Below, one piece after another: positions 1 to 10,989 of a DNA stretch of 64,000 bases. The stretch spans positions 2,170,001-2,234,000 of the forward strand of contig CANJKZ010000011.1 of the NCBI GenBank assembly GCA_947471745.1, read 5' to 3'. The translations under genes were made by a program, and so were the position numbers. The stretch's first letter is position 1, and each line of letters begins with the position of its first letter. The notes under the pieces were generated by a model. The model was not told where the DNA came from. It was given only the letters and a program-made list of their open reading frames with translations, and ran no database searches. The DNA is from Closterium sp. Naga37s-1. Its lineage: Eukaryota > Streptophyta > Zygnematophyceae > Desmidiales > Closteriaceae.

Positions 1-1055
1 ACACCTAGACTGACCCAAACAACACATATAAAATATATGTTGACACTCGCTACCGCGTTTAGCCGGACTTCATGGCCGGGAACCCGCCCCGATCTACATC
101 ACTCTCTACTTCCTTACGACCCGCCTCCTTAACTCACTTCATGTCGTTCAAGACCACTTTCTCTCCCTAGACCCCATGGAGCTCACCCTTGTTCGTTTAA
201 GACCCGTCTCCTAGAGGCTGAGACCACTGCCCGCGCTGTTGTTGCCTCCCATGGCACTCCCCTCCCCTCCTTCTTTGAGGGGTGCTCCCCCTCCCTTCTT
301 GCGCCCTCTGTTGCCTCTGCTGCTGCTGTTGATTTCCTTTGTGCTGAGGAGGTCGGTGCTGCGTCTGCTCCTAGTGGGAGGCGCCGTGGCGGCAAGGGTG
401 GGCATGGTAAGGGTGGGGGCAGTGGGGGTGGTGGGGGTGGTGGGGGAGGCAGTAGTAGGGGTGGTGGCGAGGGTGGTGGTAGTGGTGGTGGTGGGGGTGG
501 GGGAAGGTGGGGGCGGCGCAGGAGGTGGCGGGGGTGGTGGAGGTAGTGGGGGTGGTGGAAGGGGTGGGAGTGACAGTCGGGGTGGAGGCTCGGGTTCGTC
601 TACTCGTACAGCTGTGTCTGGTTGTACAGCGGGCGGAGGCAGAGGGGGGGTGGCCAGCAACAGCAGCCGTGTCAGCAGGAGACTCTCTCGCCTCAGTAGC
701 TTCTTGAGTGGGTTGCACAGCGAGGAGGCTCCGGTGGCGGAGTTCGTTACCGCCGCCGCACATGTCGCTTCGGAGAGGTGTCCGAACTTGGCCACGCCCA
801 GGTTCGTTGCTCTTCCGCCTCAACGATGCGTTTCGCGAGTAGTTTGGTGAGGAGCCAAAACATCATGACTGGTTAGCACTACCCAAGAAAAACATAAATG
901 TGCTTGCTCTTGATTGGGACCAGATCTGCGCTGTCCTCAATGCTGCTTCTGATAGAGTTGAGGGTGGTTGTTACTCGTGTGTGCCTAGAGCTGCTAATGT
1001 AAAGGCTGCTAGTCTAGGTACGTATGAGTCTGCTAGCACAGGTGCTGTGAGAGTA
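1..1055 (+). mobile_element. Copia gag fragment (short-LTR group), cut by the window edge
   Basis: Translation on the plus strand shows pieces of the same gag seen in the better copies of this window: a segment like the region before the glycine-rich tract, a long Gly-rich stretch (about 400-590), and a tail that matches the acidic segment after the zinc knuckle in the other copies (about 895-1040, with residues like EGGCYSCVP). It is a Ty1/copia fossil, strongly decayed, with many breaks. No LTR is visible, and the left part lies outside the window. The right end passes without a clear border into AT-rich DNA. Confidence 0.75.
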
Positions 1056-1207
1056 CGCCGTCGTTAGACATATTTCACACTTCTATATCTTTCCTTCATC
1101 TTATTCTCCTTATTTTCCTCTTTCATTTGCACATTATTTCACCTCAATCGGACTACTATTCATTTTGCTATAGCTTTCCTATTATTTAACATATTTTGTG
1201 TTTTTTA
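1056..1207. other. AT-rich spacer without a recognised feature
   Basis: A T-rich stretch lies between the gag fragment and the E4-family LTR. I see no reading frame or repeat in it. Confidence 0.5.
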
Positions 1208-2005
1208 TGTTGGTGCAACCCTAAGGTTTGCATTCGGCTTGTTGTCCGTATGCGTGCATGCGTGTGTGCATGGAATGGTATGAGGGCATGAAATAATAGA
1301 TATTTCATGCTTACAATAGTGTGTGAATGATGAGGCATGATTTTGAATGTGTGTGTCGAATCAATAGCGAGTTATCGCTAGTTGCGTGTGACGTCGTTGT
1401 TTGCGTGTCGTGTGCGGTTTTCTATTTTGTCGTGTGTGGAACGTTCGGCGTGTCGCAGGTGTGCGCAGCAGACTTCCAAGAACTCAAGAAAGAATTTATC
1501 TTGAAGAATCAGAGCCTTGGTTTCAAGATTCAAGTGATTTCGAAGCTCTTCAAAAGGGTAAACTTTAAGATAGTGAGAATAGTTGCATTACTTTATGTAG
1601 TGTAACATTTCTCTTGGTGTAGGCCCTTGTGGAGGGTAGTTTCGAGACCCTTCGTGGTTGGGGACAGTGTGGCACTGTTCCACATCATTGTACCTCGGCT
1701 CTTGGGGTTTGTAGGAGCTGGGAGTCATTCCCAACTCGTAACTCTTCCTATCTTGTGTTCTAAGACTATAGTGGCTGCCATAGTACCGTTCGTTCAAACC
1801 GACGTTGCGTCGTCAATCCTTAATGAAATCGTGCAATCTAAATTGTGAAATATAGGCGACGTCAAGACGCTCCAGATCCATTTTGAATCAAGTCATTTGC
1901 AGCTGTGAGCAGAACGCTATCAACGTTTGAAGCCGCTGTACAGAAATCCGACTGTGCACTCTATCTTTTGTTTTAGGCACATTCAAGCCTATTGTGACTA
2001 TAACA
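1208..2005 (+). repeat. LTR of the E4 Copia family (798 bp)
   Basis: It starts TGTTGGTGCAACCC and ends GACTATAACA, giving TG...CA termini. It matches the 3' LTR at 27961-28760 and, in reverse complement, the solo LTR at 14765-23101, over essentially the whole length with scattered substitutions. No E4 coding sequence adjoins it on either side, so it is probably a solo LTR or the remains of an element. The five bases on each side (tttta and tgtga) do not match, so the flanks have changed or one border was lost. Confidence 0.85.
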
Positions 2006-2895
2006 TGTGACACCGACATATATGTCATACGGCACCGACAGAAGGTGTACATGGAATCATCCTGATATTTTGGTGTGCCAATAGCCAAGGTGTTCTATAG
2101 CATATAGAAGTGTGTGTTCTCGAAGGTTCGAGGTATCGCTTATTTCTTTGTATTTCTGAGTATAAATACGGCTTGTATCTCATTGTGGTGGAACAACTTC
2201 AAGTGTACATTTGATCTTGTGACACTTGGTATCAGAGCCATTTGTAATCAACTAGTTCAGCTAAGCAGTGTGATTACAAGCTTCCTGCTTTGAAAAAAAC
2301 GCCGGGGGCGATGAATTCTGCGCTGACGCTGGTGAGCACCAAATTCCACGTTTTTTTATGTTCACCCTCGCGCATTTTTTGAACAAGATAGTACGTTCAT
2401 TTTTCTGGCGATGAGTTGACAGTATAGCGACGACAATCGCAAAATTTTGGGACCGTTATGCAGCATTGTGAAAGGAGCGAGACCGACGCGCGACGAATCG
2501 AACGACTTCGGGTGAAAGCGCGCGTCAAGGCGAAAATTGCGATTGTAGTAGAATCGATCGTGTCTTTGCAGTAGTCGCGAAATTTCTCCAGGTCCTAGAA
2601 AATCGAGCCCCCAACACCTTTGATGGGGAAATCGAAGCTCGCCGCTGGCTAGTGGCGATCGGAATATATTTCGCCGCCATTGAATGGTCTGCACTGATAT
2701 TTGACATAAATATATTTAAATATGCAGCAACACCACTGTGCGGACCAGCAATTTAATGGATAAGCGAAAGCGGATTATTAAACCAAGGCGAAGCGACGTG
2801 GCAGCAGTTCCGAGAAGGTTAAGGTTGTATTTTGATTGTAATTAATGTACGAATCGCAAAGCATAATGCTGGCCGAGATGGTCAGCATCCTATTA
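2006..2895 (+). mobile_element. Ty3-like fragment: LTR end, primer site and gag piece
   Basis: The first about 219 bases (2006-2224) begin TGTGACACC and end GTGACA. They carry a TATAAATA box near 2161 and are followed by TGGTATCAGAGCC at 2227, a classic initiator-Met primer binding site. This reads as the LTR (or its 3' part) of a second retroelement. Downstream (about 2590-2890) a plus-strand frame reads FDGEIEARRWLVAIGIYFAA and then a Trp-rich segment. This resembles the gag domain of Ty3-type elements (retrotransposon gag family, Pfam PF03732) rather than the Copia gags seen elsewhere here. The rest of the element is absent. It is an old fossil with many breaks, and the class assignment rests on gag alone. 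Confidence 0.5.
2227..2239 (+). promoter_or_regulatory. primer binding site (initiator-Met tRNA type)
   Basis: TGGTATCAGAGCC is the standard plant retrotransposon primer site. It lies two bases after the putative LTR end at 2224. Confidence 0.7.
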
Positions 2896-2899
2896 GGAG

Positions 2900-4326
2900 C
2901 ACGTGGAACACACGTTATTTCCATGTCCTAAAGGACAACAACCAGAGACCTGGGGAGATGCTCTATGCTATAGCCGTCTACGGGGGCTGAAAAGGGTTCC
3001 CAGGAGCCATAAAAATCTGAGGTCGGGGTGGATGGAGGGTATGCCGCGCATGTCAAAGAGGAGGAAGCGGCGTTTTTATGCCAGCTTTATACCAGAGGAG
3101 GTACACCGTCTCTTCTTGGTAGATTGGCGACGACTCGTCAACACAAAAATCTCAAAGGTGATGAGGAATTGGGCTAATATCAGCTGCAGGATCTGGAAGC
3201 GCGAGGAGGGGGAGTTGTTGTATTTGTGATCGCATCGAGCCATCCACAGAGTCTTAACTGCTGATCCCACCAGCAGGCTCAAGGGGGTAGACTGTCCCAC
3301 CCATGACTGTATAGGAAAGAAGATGTGTTCGGCAGTGGTAGCTTGTCCGAGGTGGCAGTCAGCGACCGTGCGGAGGGCCGAACTAATGTTGCCGGCGAAG
3401 GAACATTCCAAAAAAATATGCGGCAGTGTCTCGACGACGGCGGCAGGGCATCGGGAACAGATCCCCCTATCGTCAAAGTATTGGAAGCGTAACCCTGAGG
3501 GGAGGGTGAGCGTGTAGAGTCTGAAAAGGATGTCCGACTGACGACTCAGCTGATCTCAAAGAAACAAGTGTTTGAGATCGAGGAGAGGAGGAATAAGAGA
3601 GGTGAGGTCACGGGTCCAGCGGAGCCGGTGTTCTAATGGTTGTGCTGAGTAGGGGAGACGGCGGATGTCAGCGATGCTCGGAATACCGTCTTGTAGAAGA
3701 CCTATCCTAGCTTCTAACACATCCCCTTTGTGAAGCGGCCCTGCGAGCCACCAACCCCTTACGTGTACCTCCACGAGGTCTTGTAAGCGAAAATGACCCG
3801 TATCTACCGGGGTGCGGGCGATGCGCTTGTTTGGCAAGATGTGATGGATTGTAGCCGAGATGGTGGAGGGAGGGATAAAGGAAACAACTTGGAGGGCGAG
3901 TTGAGGGGCGGAGTTGTTGTCGTTCGAAAGCATGATCCAGTCCCTAGGGGAGGCTGAAGAGGCGTGTGGGGATCGGAGGGCTGCCCACCAGGATAGTTTA
4001 ATAGCCTTGATAAGCGTTGGGAGGGTGCGTGCTGCATCTGGGTCAAAATCCTCCGGGAATTGGGAGCAAAACTCTGCTTTAGATATAGGACCGATATGAG
4101 AATCCAATGCGTATTCGCCGTGTGAGGAGGAAACGCTCGTGTTGGCAAGTGCCGAAAGGCCTACGGTTGGTTGTGGATCGAGCAATTAAAGGCGGTCTGT
4201 TCGGTGAGGATGCACTGCGTGCGTAGGGGGGGCTTGTGAATGACTAGTGGGGGGGAGAGGAGGGCTTAATTCAACTAATGCCTGAGGGGGGATGAAAGTG
4301 GGGAGGTAGTTGCGTTCGAGAACGGA
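2900..4326 (-). mobile_element. LINE (L1-type) ORF2, 3' piece
   Basis: On the minus strand this is the C-terminal part of a LINE ORF2. From 4326 down, a frame runs through ...NYLPTFIPPQ... into an open segment at 4185-3556 with HxRGWWLAG-type residues. Then comes a zinc-finger-like segment (about 3470-3390) reading CSRCPAAVVETLPHIFLEC, a C-x2-C...H-x4-C pattern as in the zf-RVT region of plant LINEs. A last frame, 3411-3076, ends in a natural-looking stop. Between these parts the frame shifts, so it is a pseudogene. No poly-A tail is seen near 2900, so the 3' end is lost or heavily changed. The right edge is the Copia-A insertion: acgga at 4322-4326 is repeated at 11130-11134, where the LINE resumes. 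Confidence 0.85.
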
Positions 4327-4466
4327 TGTCAAACTATATTTCTATATAGTTTATATAGTTTTAGTCTAGGTGTTGTACATTCTCTGTCTTGTGCTAGAAT
4401 TGTTGCTAGGGTTTGCTATAACTTGTTTGTACCTTCATTCCATAGTTAACATTTTACATTGTGATA
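4327..4466 (+). repeat. Copia-A 5' LTR (140 bp)
   Basis: It begins TGTCAAACTATATT and ends CATTGTGATA, so the terminus is TG...TA rather than the usual TG...CA. Both copies agree on this, which makes it a family trait. Confidence 0.93.
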
Positions 4467-4480
4467 TGGTATAGAGCTAG
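4467..4480 (+). promoter_or_regulatory. Copia-A primer binding site
   Basis: TGGTATAGAGCTAG abuts the LTR. It resembles the initiator-Met primer site and is identical to the Copia-B site at 15646, so the form is shared by the group. Confidence 0.75.
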
Positions 4481-5074
4481 GATAACCCTAGCGAGATTTT
4501 CCCTTTAGGAAAAATCACTCGACTAAGTTATGGGCCCACCTAGTCGCGCCTCGTCCTAGACCACCCGTTGCGCGCTTACCCTAGGCCGCGTCGCCCGTAG
4601 ACCCCCCCCCCCACCCGTTGCCCGTCGCTCGTTTCCCCCTGTCGATTGCGGCCATTTTTTATGTTTTTCCCGTCGCCCGTCACCCGTCGCGGCTGTTAGT
4701 TAACGGGCCCTGCGGCCTTTCGTTACCAGGCCCCACAGCCCTTCGTCAGCGGGCCCTGCGTCTTTTCGTCCGTGGTCCCCGAGGCCCCTTCGTTAGCGGG
4801 CCCCGCGGCCCCGTCGTTAGTCACACGCACACACAGCAGCAGCCGCGCGCACGAGCGACCCGTCGCCCCACCCGTTTCCCATCGTCGTAACCGCCGCCAC
4901 ACCCGTTAGACGTGGCCCCACCCGCTGCCTTACCCGCCGCCCAGTCTGTTAGCCGTCGCCTCACCCGCGATCTGCCGCCCCACGAGCAGAAAACCGCCGC
5001 CACACCAGAAATCCGTCGTCCCCAGACCTGAAACCCATCGCCCCACCTGGAAATAGTAGCCCCAGACCTGCTAG

Positions 5075-5290
5075 AACCGTCCTAGCAGCGCCAGCAGTCG
5101 CTAGAACCGTGCTAGCAGTGCCAGCAGCCGGAACCGTGCTAGCAGTGCCAGCAGCCGTTAGAACTGTGCTAGTAGTGCCAGCAGCCGCTAGAACCGTGCT
5201 AGCAGTGCCAGCAGCCGCTAGAACCGTGCTAGCAGTGCCAGCAGTCGCTAGAACCGTGCTAGCAGTGTCAGCAGCTGCTAGAAATGCGCC
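5075..5290 (+). repeat. 30-bp minisatellite in the Copia-A leader
   Basis: About seven head-to-tail copies of a 30-base unit related to GCTAGAACCGTGCTAGCAGT plus GCCAGCAGCC. The period of 30 can be read directly at 5185, 5215 and 5245. Confidence 0.9.
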
Positions 5291-5294
5291 AGTA

Positions 5295-5465
5295 GCCCCA
5301 CCTGTCCAGCAGCCCCACCTGTCCAGCAGCCCCACCTGTCCAACAGCTCCACCTGTCCAGCAGCCCCAACTGTCCAGCAGCCCCACCTGTCCGGCAGCCC
5401 CACCTGTCCAGCAGCCCCACTCGTCCAGTAGCCCCACCCATCCCGTAGCCCCACCTGTCTTGCAG
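5295..5465 (+). repeat. 17-bp minisatellite in the Copia-A leader
   Basis: About ten copies of a 17-base unit, CAGCAGCCCCACCTGTC, directly follow the 30-bp array. The unit is 17 long, so all three frames are used in turn. The long open frames across it on both strands are therefore a by-product of the repeat. Confidence 0.9.
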
Positions 5466-6079
5466 CAGCTTAGGCTGCCCCAGTAGAACCAGCAGCAGCG
5501 TAGGCTGCCCCCAGCAGAGCCAGCAGTAGCACAGGCTGCCCCCAGCACACCAGTAGCAGCTTAGGCTACCGCCAGCACATCGCCCCCCGTTTCTAGCTAC
5601 TCACATGGCATGTACTAGAGTTCTACAGCCGCAGGGCCAGCCGCAACACTCCCGGACGTGGGGACCTGAGGGTCCTAGGAGTACCGGCCGCAGCTGCAGC
5701 TCAGCCACTAGTGGGCGCGACGTCGGTCCCTGCGGGTACCGGATCTTGACTGGCCCGGGTGCTGGCACCACCTGCTGGAGTCCTGACCACTCTGCGTCCC
5801 GCTGCTACCGTCGCCTCGACGACCTCCACCGTGAGCGTTTTGGTCCTCACGCTATTACACCGCACTGGCCCTCACGTCTTCGCCAGCGCACTGCCGCACC
5901 AGCTGAGTCTCACCTACCTTGACTACGACCTTTCCCGGCTGCACGAGTAGAGACTTGTTTTTCCAGCCTTGGTGCGTGTGTTGTTTCCAGTCCAGGCGCC
6001 TCTGAGCGTCTTTGTGTAGGAGCTGCAGCTCTCACTAGTCTAGCACCAGCTTTTGTCGCTGGCTCGGGTGCGACCTCAC

Positions 6080-7510
6080 AGACTGCACAGCTTTCCTTCA
6101 CCCTAGACTCTGGAGCGTCCAGCTGTTTCTTTCGCGACTGCACTGACCTCACACCACTTCGCACCTCAGTCACTGTCGCCTTGGCTCACCCCAGCGTGGG
6201 ACCAGTAGTTGCCCACAGCACCACCACTCTCCCGTGTTTGGCGGCTCCCTCTGGGTTTCTCACAGGTTACTACACCCCCTCGTTCTCTAGGAACCTGGTG
6301 GGTGTCAGTCACCACCACGACCTAGGTGTAGTCACTACTTTCCCACTGGACGAGCCTGTTGCCTCCTGCACAGTCGGTGCCACTGGGGCCCTTCTGGCCA
6401 CTTTTCACAGGGAGCCGGGCTCTGGTCTGTACTCACTACACACTAGGTCCCACCACACTCGGTCAGGCTAGGTCAGGTCAGGTCAGGTAGCTGCTATGTC
6501 GTGCGACTGTCGGTCCCTCACCCACCCGTCGGTCCTCTAGCACCACCGTCTAGGTCACTCATCATTCCCATGTCTGCGTAGGATGGTACGTCACCGACTG
6601 GTCTCAGGTCTCCCAGAGTCGCTAGCCCCGCTTCCTCGCTTGCCTGCGCCGCCGTGCACTCCTTGCATCAAGGGTCTGCAGCGCGCTGCCCCTCACTCCT
6701 CCTCGTTCCCCCCCACCACTGCTCCTTTCCAGACCCTGCACTTGGACATCTGGGGCCCCTCCCCGGTCCTTGGCCTACGTCAGGAGCGCTACTTCCTGAT
6801 CGTGGTGGAGGACTACTCCCGCTACATCACAGTTTTCCCCTTGCGATGGAGTGCCGACGTGCCTACCGTCCTCGAGCCGTGGCTACTAGCGTGGGGTGGG
6901 GCCCAGGGCCTGTGTGGGCTTTGCTTACACTCAGACCGTGGTGGTGAGTTTTCTTCCACTCGCCTACAGACGTTCTGTCAAGGTCGGGGGATCATCCAAA
7001 GTTACACGCGACCAGCCTTGCTGCAGCACAACGGGGTAGCCGAGCGACGCATCAGCCTGGTCATGGAGGTAGCCCGGAACTCCATGTGCCATGCCGGTGC
7101 CCCTCAGTTCTTGTGGCCTCAGGCATTCCGCTACGCCGCGCACCAGCTGAACCTGTGGCCCAGTGATGCACGGCCACGGGTGAGGCCGGTCTCCCTTCGG
7201 ACAAGTTCTCCGGGCGTAGCAGCTAACTTCTGTGTCTGGGGTTCTCTGGCTCACGTTCGCGCCCCTGGCGCGAACAAGTTGTCTCCGCGCACTCGTGCCT
7301 GCGTCTTTCTTGGCTTCTCTTTGGACGCCTCCGGCTGGGTGTTCTACGACCCAGTCACCTACCAGTTCTTCGCTTCTCAGGACCTCACATTCGACGAGTC
7401 TGTCTGTTACTACGGGAGTCGCCCCCACCGAGGTACTGAGGTTGTTTCCCCCCCTCTGTTCCTCACCTTTGAGCCCCCCCAGGTCACCCCGGTAGCCCCT
7501 CCCCCTTCGC
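6080..7510 (+). pseudogene. Copia-A protease and integrase region (fossil)
   Basis: Protease: an LDSGASS motif near 6105, followed by the conserved hydrophobic stretch of Copia proteases. Integrase: HLDIWGPS (first Asp, about 6750), HSDRGGEFSS (second Asp, about 6940) and GVAERRIS (Glu, about 7040), then FLWPQAFRYAAHQLNLWP and the C-terminal FLGFS...GWVFYDP segment. In a live element these would be part of one Gag-Pol polyprotein and would cut the polyprotein and insert the cDNA. Order PR-IN before RT assigns it to Ty1/copia. Confidence 0.9.
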
Positions 7511-8069
7511 GCCTAGCCCGGTCGGGTGTGTCGCATGTCACTCCGCAGTCGTCCGCCCCACAGCGTCCAGTCCCTGTTGTGTCTGGGGGTGCGGGAGGTG
7601 CAGTTGCGGAGGGTGAGGGTACTGGGGCTGCAGGTGCTGGTGGTGTCGGCTCTAGGGATGCAAGGCTTGTGGGCGTGGAGGCCACTCCCATGGAAGACAC
7701 GACAGCCTCCGTCCATCCCGTAGTTCCCTCCTTGTTCTTCTCTACGGCCGGTTGCTGCGGAGCCTGGGGATGTTCTTGCGGGAGGTACTGGAGGCCCCGG
7801 GGGTGTCGGTGGTGGAGGTGCTGGTTCTGGGGGTGCTGGAGCTAGAGGGACTGGCACTGTGGCGCCTACACCGCGCACTGTACGCTTCCTGACCTGTGAG
7901 CAGCGTCTCCTCTGGTTGGAGAGGGAGGAGCGAGAGCGGTTTGAGAGGCCACAGCAGCAGCAGCAGCAGCAGCAGTCTCAGTCGCAGAAGAAGGAGAGAG
8001 TAGAGGAGGAGCCACAGCAGTAGCAGGAGAGAGCAGAAGAGGGGTCATGACTGTAGCAGCACGTGCAGT

Positions 8070-8640
8070 TGCAGCCGGAGCAAGAGAGAGTAGAGGAGGA
8101 GTCACGAGTGCAGCAGCGGGTGCAGTTGCAGTCGTGGCAGGAGAGAGTAGAGGAGGAGTCATGGCCACACCAGGAGAGGGTAGAGCAGGAGTCCCGCCCG
8201 CAGCAGCAGGTGCAGTTGCAGCAGTCGCAGGAGAGAGTAGAGGAGGAGTCACGAGTGCAGCAGCGGGTGCAGTTGCAGTCGTGGCAGGAGACAGTAGAGG
8301 AGGTGTCATGGCCACACCAGGAGAGGGTAGAGCAGGAGTCCCGCCCGCAGCAGCAGGTACAGTTGCAGCCACAGCAGGAGAGAGTAGAGGAGGAGTCACA
8401 AGTGCAGCAGTGGGTGCAGTAGCAGTCGTGGCAAGAGAGAGTAGAGGAGAAGTCACGGCCGCACTAGGAGAGGGTAGAGCAGGAGTTCCGCCCGCAGTAG
8501 AAGGTGCAGTTCCAGACGCAGCAGGAGAGAGTAGCGCAGGAGTCCCTGTCGCAGCAGCGGGTGCGGCTGCAGCCGCAGCAGGAGAGGGCAGAGGAGGAGC
8601 CATAGGAGCAGCAGCAGGGGCAGGTACCGTCGCAGCAGTC
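8070..8640 (+). repeat. 147-bp tandem repeat in the Copia-A linker
   Basis: The phrase GTCACGAGTGCAGCAG recurs at about 8101, 8248 and 8395, giving a period of 147 bp, an exact multiple of three. The array decays towards 8640. Translated in one frame it is Gln/Glu-rich (VEEESRVQQRVQLQSWQ); in another it is Ala/Gly-rich. It lies between integrase and reverse transcriptase, where the sister elements carry a Gly/Ala/Glu/Pro linker. Confidence 0.88.
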
Positions 8641-9199
8641 GCTAGAGGAGGCGGAGCGGCAGCGACTGCGACTGCGCGACCTGCCGGACCCAGCACCTGC
8701 ACGCTTGGATCGTGGTCCCCTATTGTCCCCTCCTGTTCCCCCCGTCCAGTCTCTTTCCTCGTCCCAGTGGACTCGTCGTTCTCCCCTCAGTCGTGCTGTG
8801 TCTCCAGAGCCCCATTGGTCCCGTTACCGTGCAGACGGTCCGTTCCGCCTTGTTCTTCGCCCACGTGCTCAACCTCCTCCTGTCCTCCCACAGCCTCCAG
8901 AGTCGTCCCTCACTGTGCTTCACGACCCTTTGTCCGACTACCTCCGTGCCTCTTATCATGTCGTCTCCCGTGTTTTGTCTGCGTTGGTCACTCACCCGTC
9001 TGCACCTCTGTCGTCTGTCTCGGCACTTGTTACCACTGTCGCTGGCTTTGCCTCTTCCCACCGCCTTGACTACACCGCTCACCTGGTGAGTGGCCGTGCT
9101 CGTTCTCCGTCCTTTGGGGTCCTGGAGGACGGGCAGTTTGAGCTTGGTTTCCTTGCGGCCGATGTTCCTCATCTTTGCGCCATGCTGCTTGCCCCTGAG

Positions 9200-10700
9200 A
9201 GGGATCCAGGTGCTCTTATAGATGAGGAGGCAGAGATGGCATCTTATAGGTCCACAGGCACCTACGTCGACGCAGTCCCACCACCCGGTCTCTACAAGGT
9301 GAAGCGGCCGCCTGGATCACCACCGGTGTTCAAGGCGCGCTATGTGGTGAGAGGCTTCAGTCAGCGAGAGGGGGTAGACTTCTTCCAGACCTTCGCTCCA
9401 ACCCCAAAGATGACTACTCCTCGGGTGTTACTGCATATTGCAGCCCAGCGCAACTACGAGTTGCACTCAGACTTTTCCATCGCGTTCCTTCAGGGGAGCC
9501 TGCACGAGCAGATCTGGCTGTGTCACCCCTCTGGCTTCGCTGGCTCTTTCTCACCCGGGACCCAGTTGCAGCTGCGTCGACCAGTCTACGCCCTGCGTCA
9601 CGCTCCACGTGAGAGGCATGACACACTTCACTCAACCCTTGCAGCGCTTGAATTCTTTCCGTCGTCTTTTGACTCGTCCCTGTTCGTCCGCTATGGCTCG
9701 ACCTCGTTCTTTGTCCTGGTCTACGTTGACGACCTGATCTTCGCCACTCCCGATCGACGCGCGCTGGCCTCCGTGAAGGAGGAACTGCAGAGGAGACACA
9801 CTTGCACTGACCTTGGTGAGCTGCAGCACTACCTTGGCCTGCAGATCACCAGGGACAGGGTAGCTCGCACAATTACGCTGACTCAGTCACATATGGTCGA
9901 GCAGATCCTCACGCGGTCTCGCTCCCCGTTCTCCAAGGTACAGCTCACCCCTCTTGCTGTGGATCATGGGCTCACGGCTTCACCTTCGGACGAGTCATTT
10001 GAGTCCAGTGGTCCATATCCCAAGCTAGTGGGTTGTCTCATGTGCTCGATGACCTGCACTCGCCCAGACCTAGCTTACCCTCTTAGCGTCCTTGCGCGCT
10101 TTGTTGCGCCTGGGAGACACCGACCGTCCCACTGGTACGCTGCTAAGCGGGTGGCGAAGTATGTGGCGAGTACATCAGGCATGGGACTTGTCCTTGGAGG
10201 GAAGCAGCCAGTTACATTTACAGGTTACTCAGACTCATCGTGGGCCGACGATGCGGAGACACATCGGTCTACACAGGGGTACTCCTTTAGCCTCGGGACA
10301 GGTGCTGTTTCGTGGCGGTCGACTTGGGCGTCGACCGTTTCCGGTTCCAGCTATGAGGTAGAGGTGTACGCTGTGGCCATGGCCGCTTAGGAGCTTCGCT
10401 GGCTGTCTTTTCTTCTCTCCGACCTTGGTGAGCGGCCTTGCTCTCCCCCAATCTTGTTCGCCGACAACATGTCTGTTGTCCTCTTGTGTGAGGAGCCCCG
10501 AGTGGTTGGGAAGGCGACGCACATCCAGCTTCGTTAATTCTTTCTGCGTGAGTTGCAGCAGCGTGGCCAGGTACTCATACGACGTGTGGTCTCTGAGGCC
10601 AACACGGCAGATATCTTCACCAAGGCATTGCCGCCTTGTGACCACCAGCGTTTCTGCACCCAGCTTGGCCTTGTACCGGCTTGTCCTCACTTGCTTACGT
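9200..10700 (+). pseudogene. Copia-A reverse transcriptase and RNase H (fossil)
   Basis: The segment shows the Copia RT signature: VKRPPGSPPVFKARYVVRG at about 9300, FAPTPKMTTPRVLLHIAA, FLQGSLHEQIWL, YALRHAPR, the catalytic LVYVDDLIFA (about 9718), then the thumb and connection GLQITRD and SMTCTRPDLAYPLSVLARF. The RNase H part includes GYSDSSWADD (about 10225) and GYSFSLGTGAVSWRS. Its end, ANTADIFTKALPPCDHQRF, lies near 10600-10650. Confidence 0.92.
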
Positions 10701-10989
10701 AGAGATGCTTGGTCCTGCTTGTCTTGTACTCTTGCATCTCCTTATATTTGCTATATACCTGCATGTGGACTGACCTTGTGGCCCTTTGCTTGCTCTCGAA
10801 GTGTGTGGTGACTTTGAGCTCTACCCTGAGATTTGTCTTGTTCTTGTGGACTGGTCTTGTGACCCTTGCTTGTTCTTGCTGACTGGTCATGTGACCCTTG
10901 CTTGCTCTCAGATTGTGTGTGTCCTTGAGATCCACCCTGAGCTTTGTGTTGCTTTCCACAGGACTTCCATCACCTAGACTATGGGGGTG
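10701..10989 (+). other. Copia-A 3' UTR and polypurine tract
   Basis: Non-coding DNA with an imperfect short repeat built on GACTGGTCTTGTGACC and CTTGTGGCCCTTTGCTTG. It ends in ATGGGGGTG just before the 3' LTR, the expected plus-strand primer. The same kind of 3' UTR (CTTGCT...GTGACC motifs) is seen in Copia-B and, reversed, in Copia-C1 and Copia-I. Confidence 0.75.

Noticed and set aside
211-850. Long overlapping open frames on both strands
   Set aside because: They come from the GC-rich, low-complexity Gly tract of a Copia gag fragment; none is an independent gene.
5075-5465. Regular short repeats that could be mistaken for a CRISPR array
   Set aside because: The units are directly adjacent with no spacers, sit inside a retroelement leader and occur in a eukaryotic context.
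4618-5548. Open frames of about 90-195 codons in the Copia-A leader
   Set aside because: They are produced by 30-bp and 17-bp tandem repeats with no stop codons in the units; there is no domain in any frame.
8047-9069. A 340-codon plus-strand frame and a 278-codon minus-strand frame
   Set aside because: Both read through the 147-bp Copia-A linker array in alternative frames; Ala/Gly/Val/Pro composition reflects the repeat.
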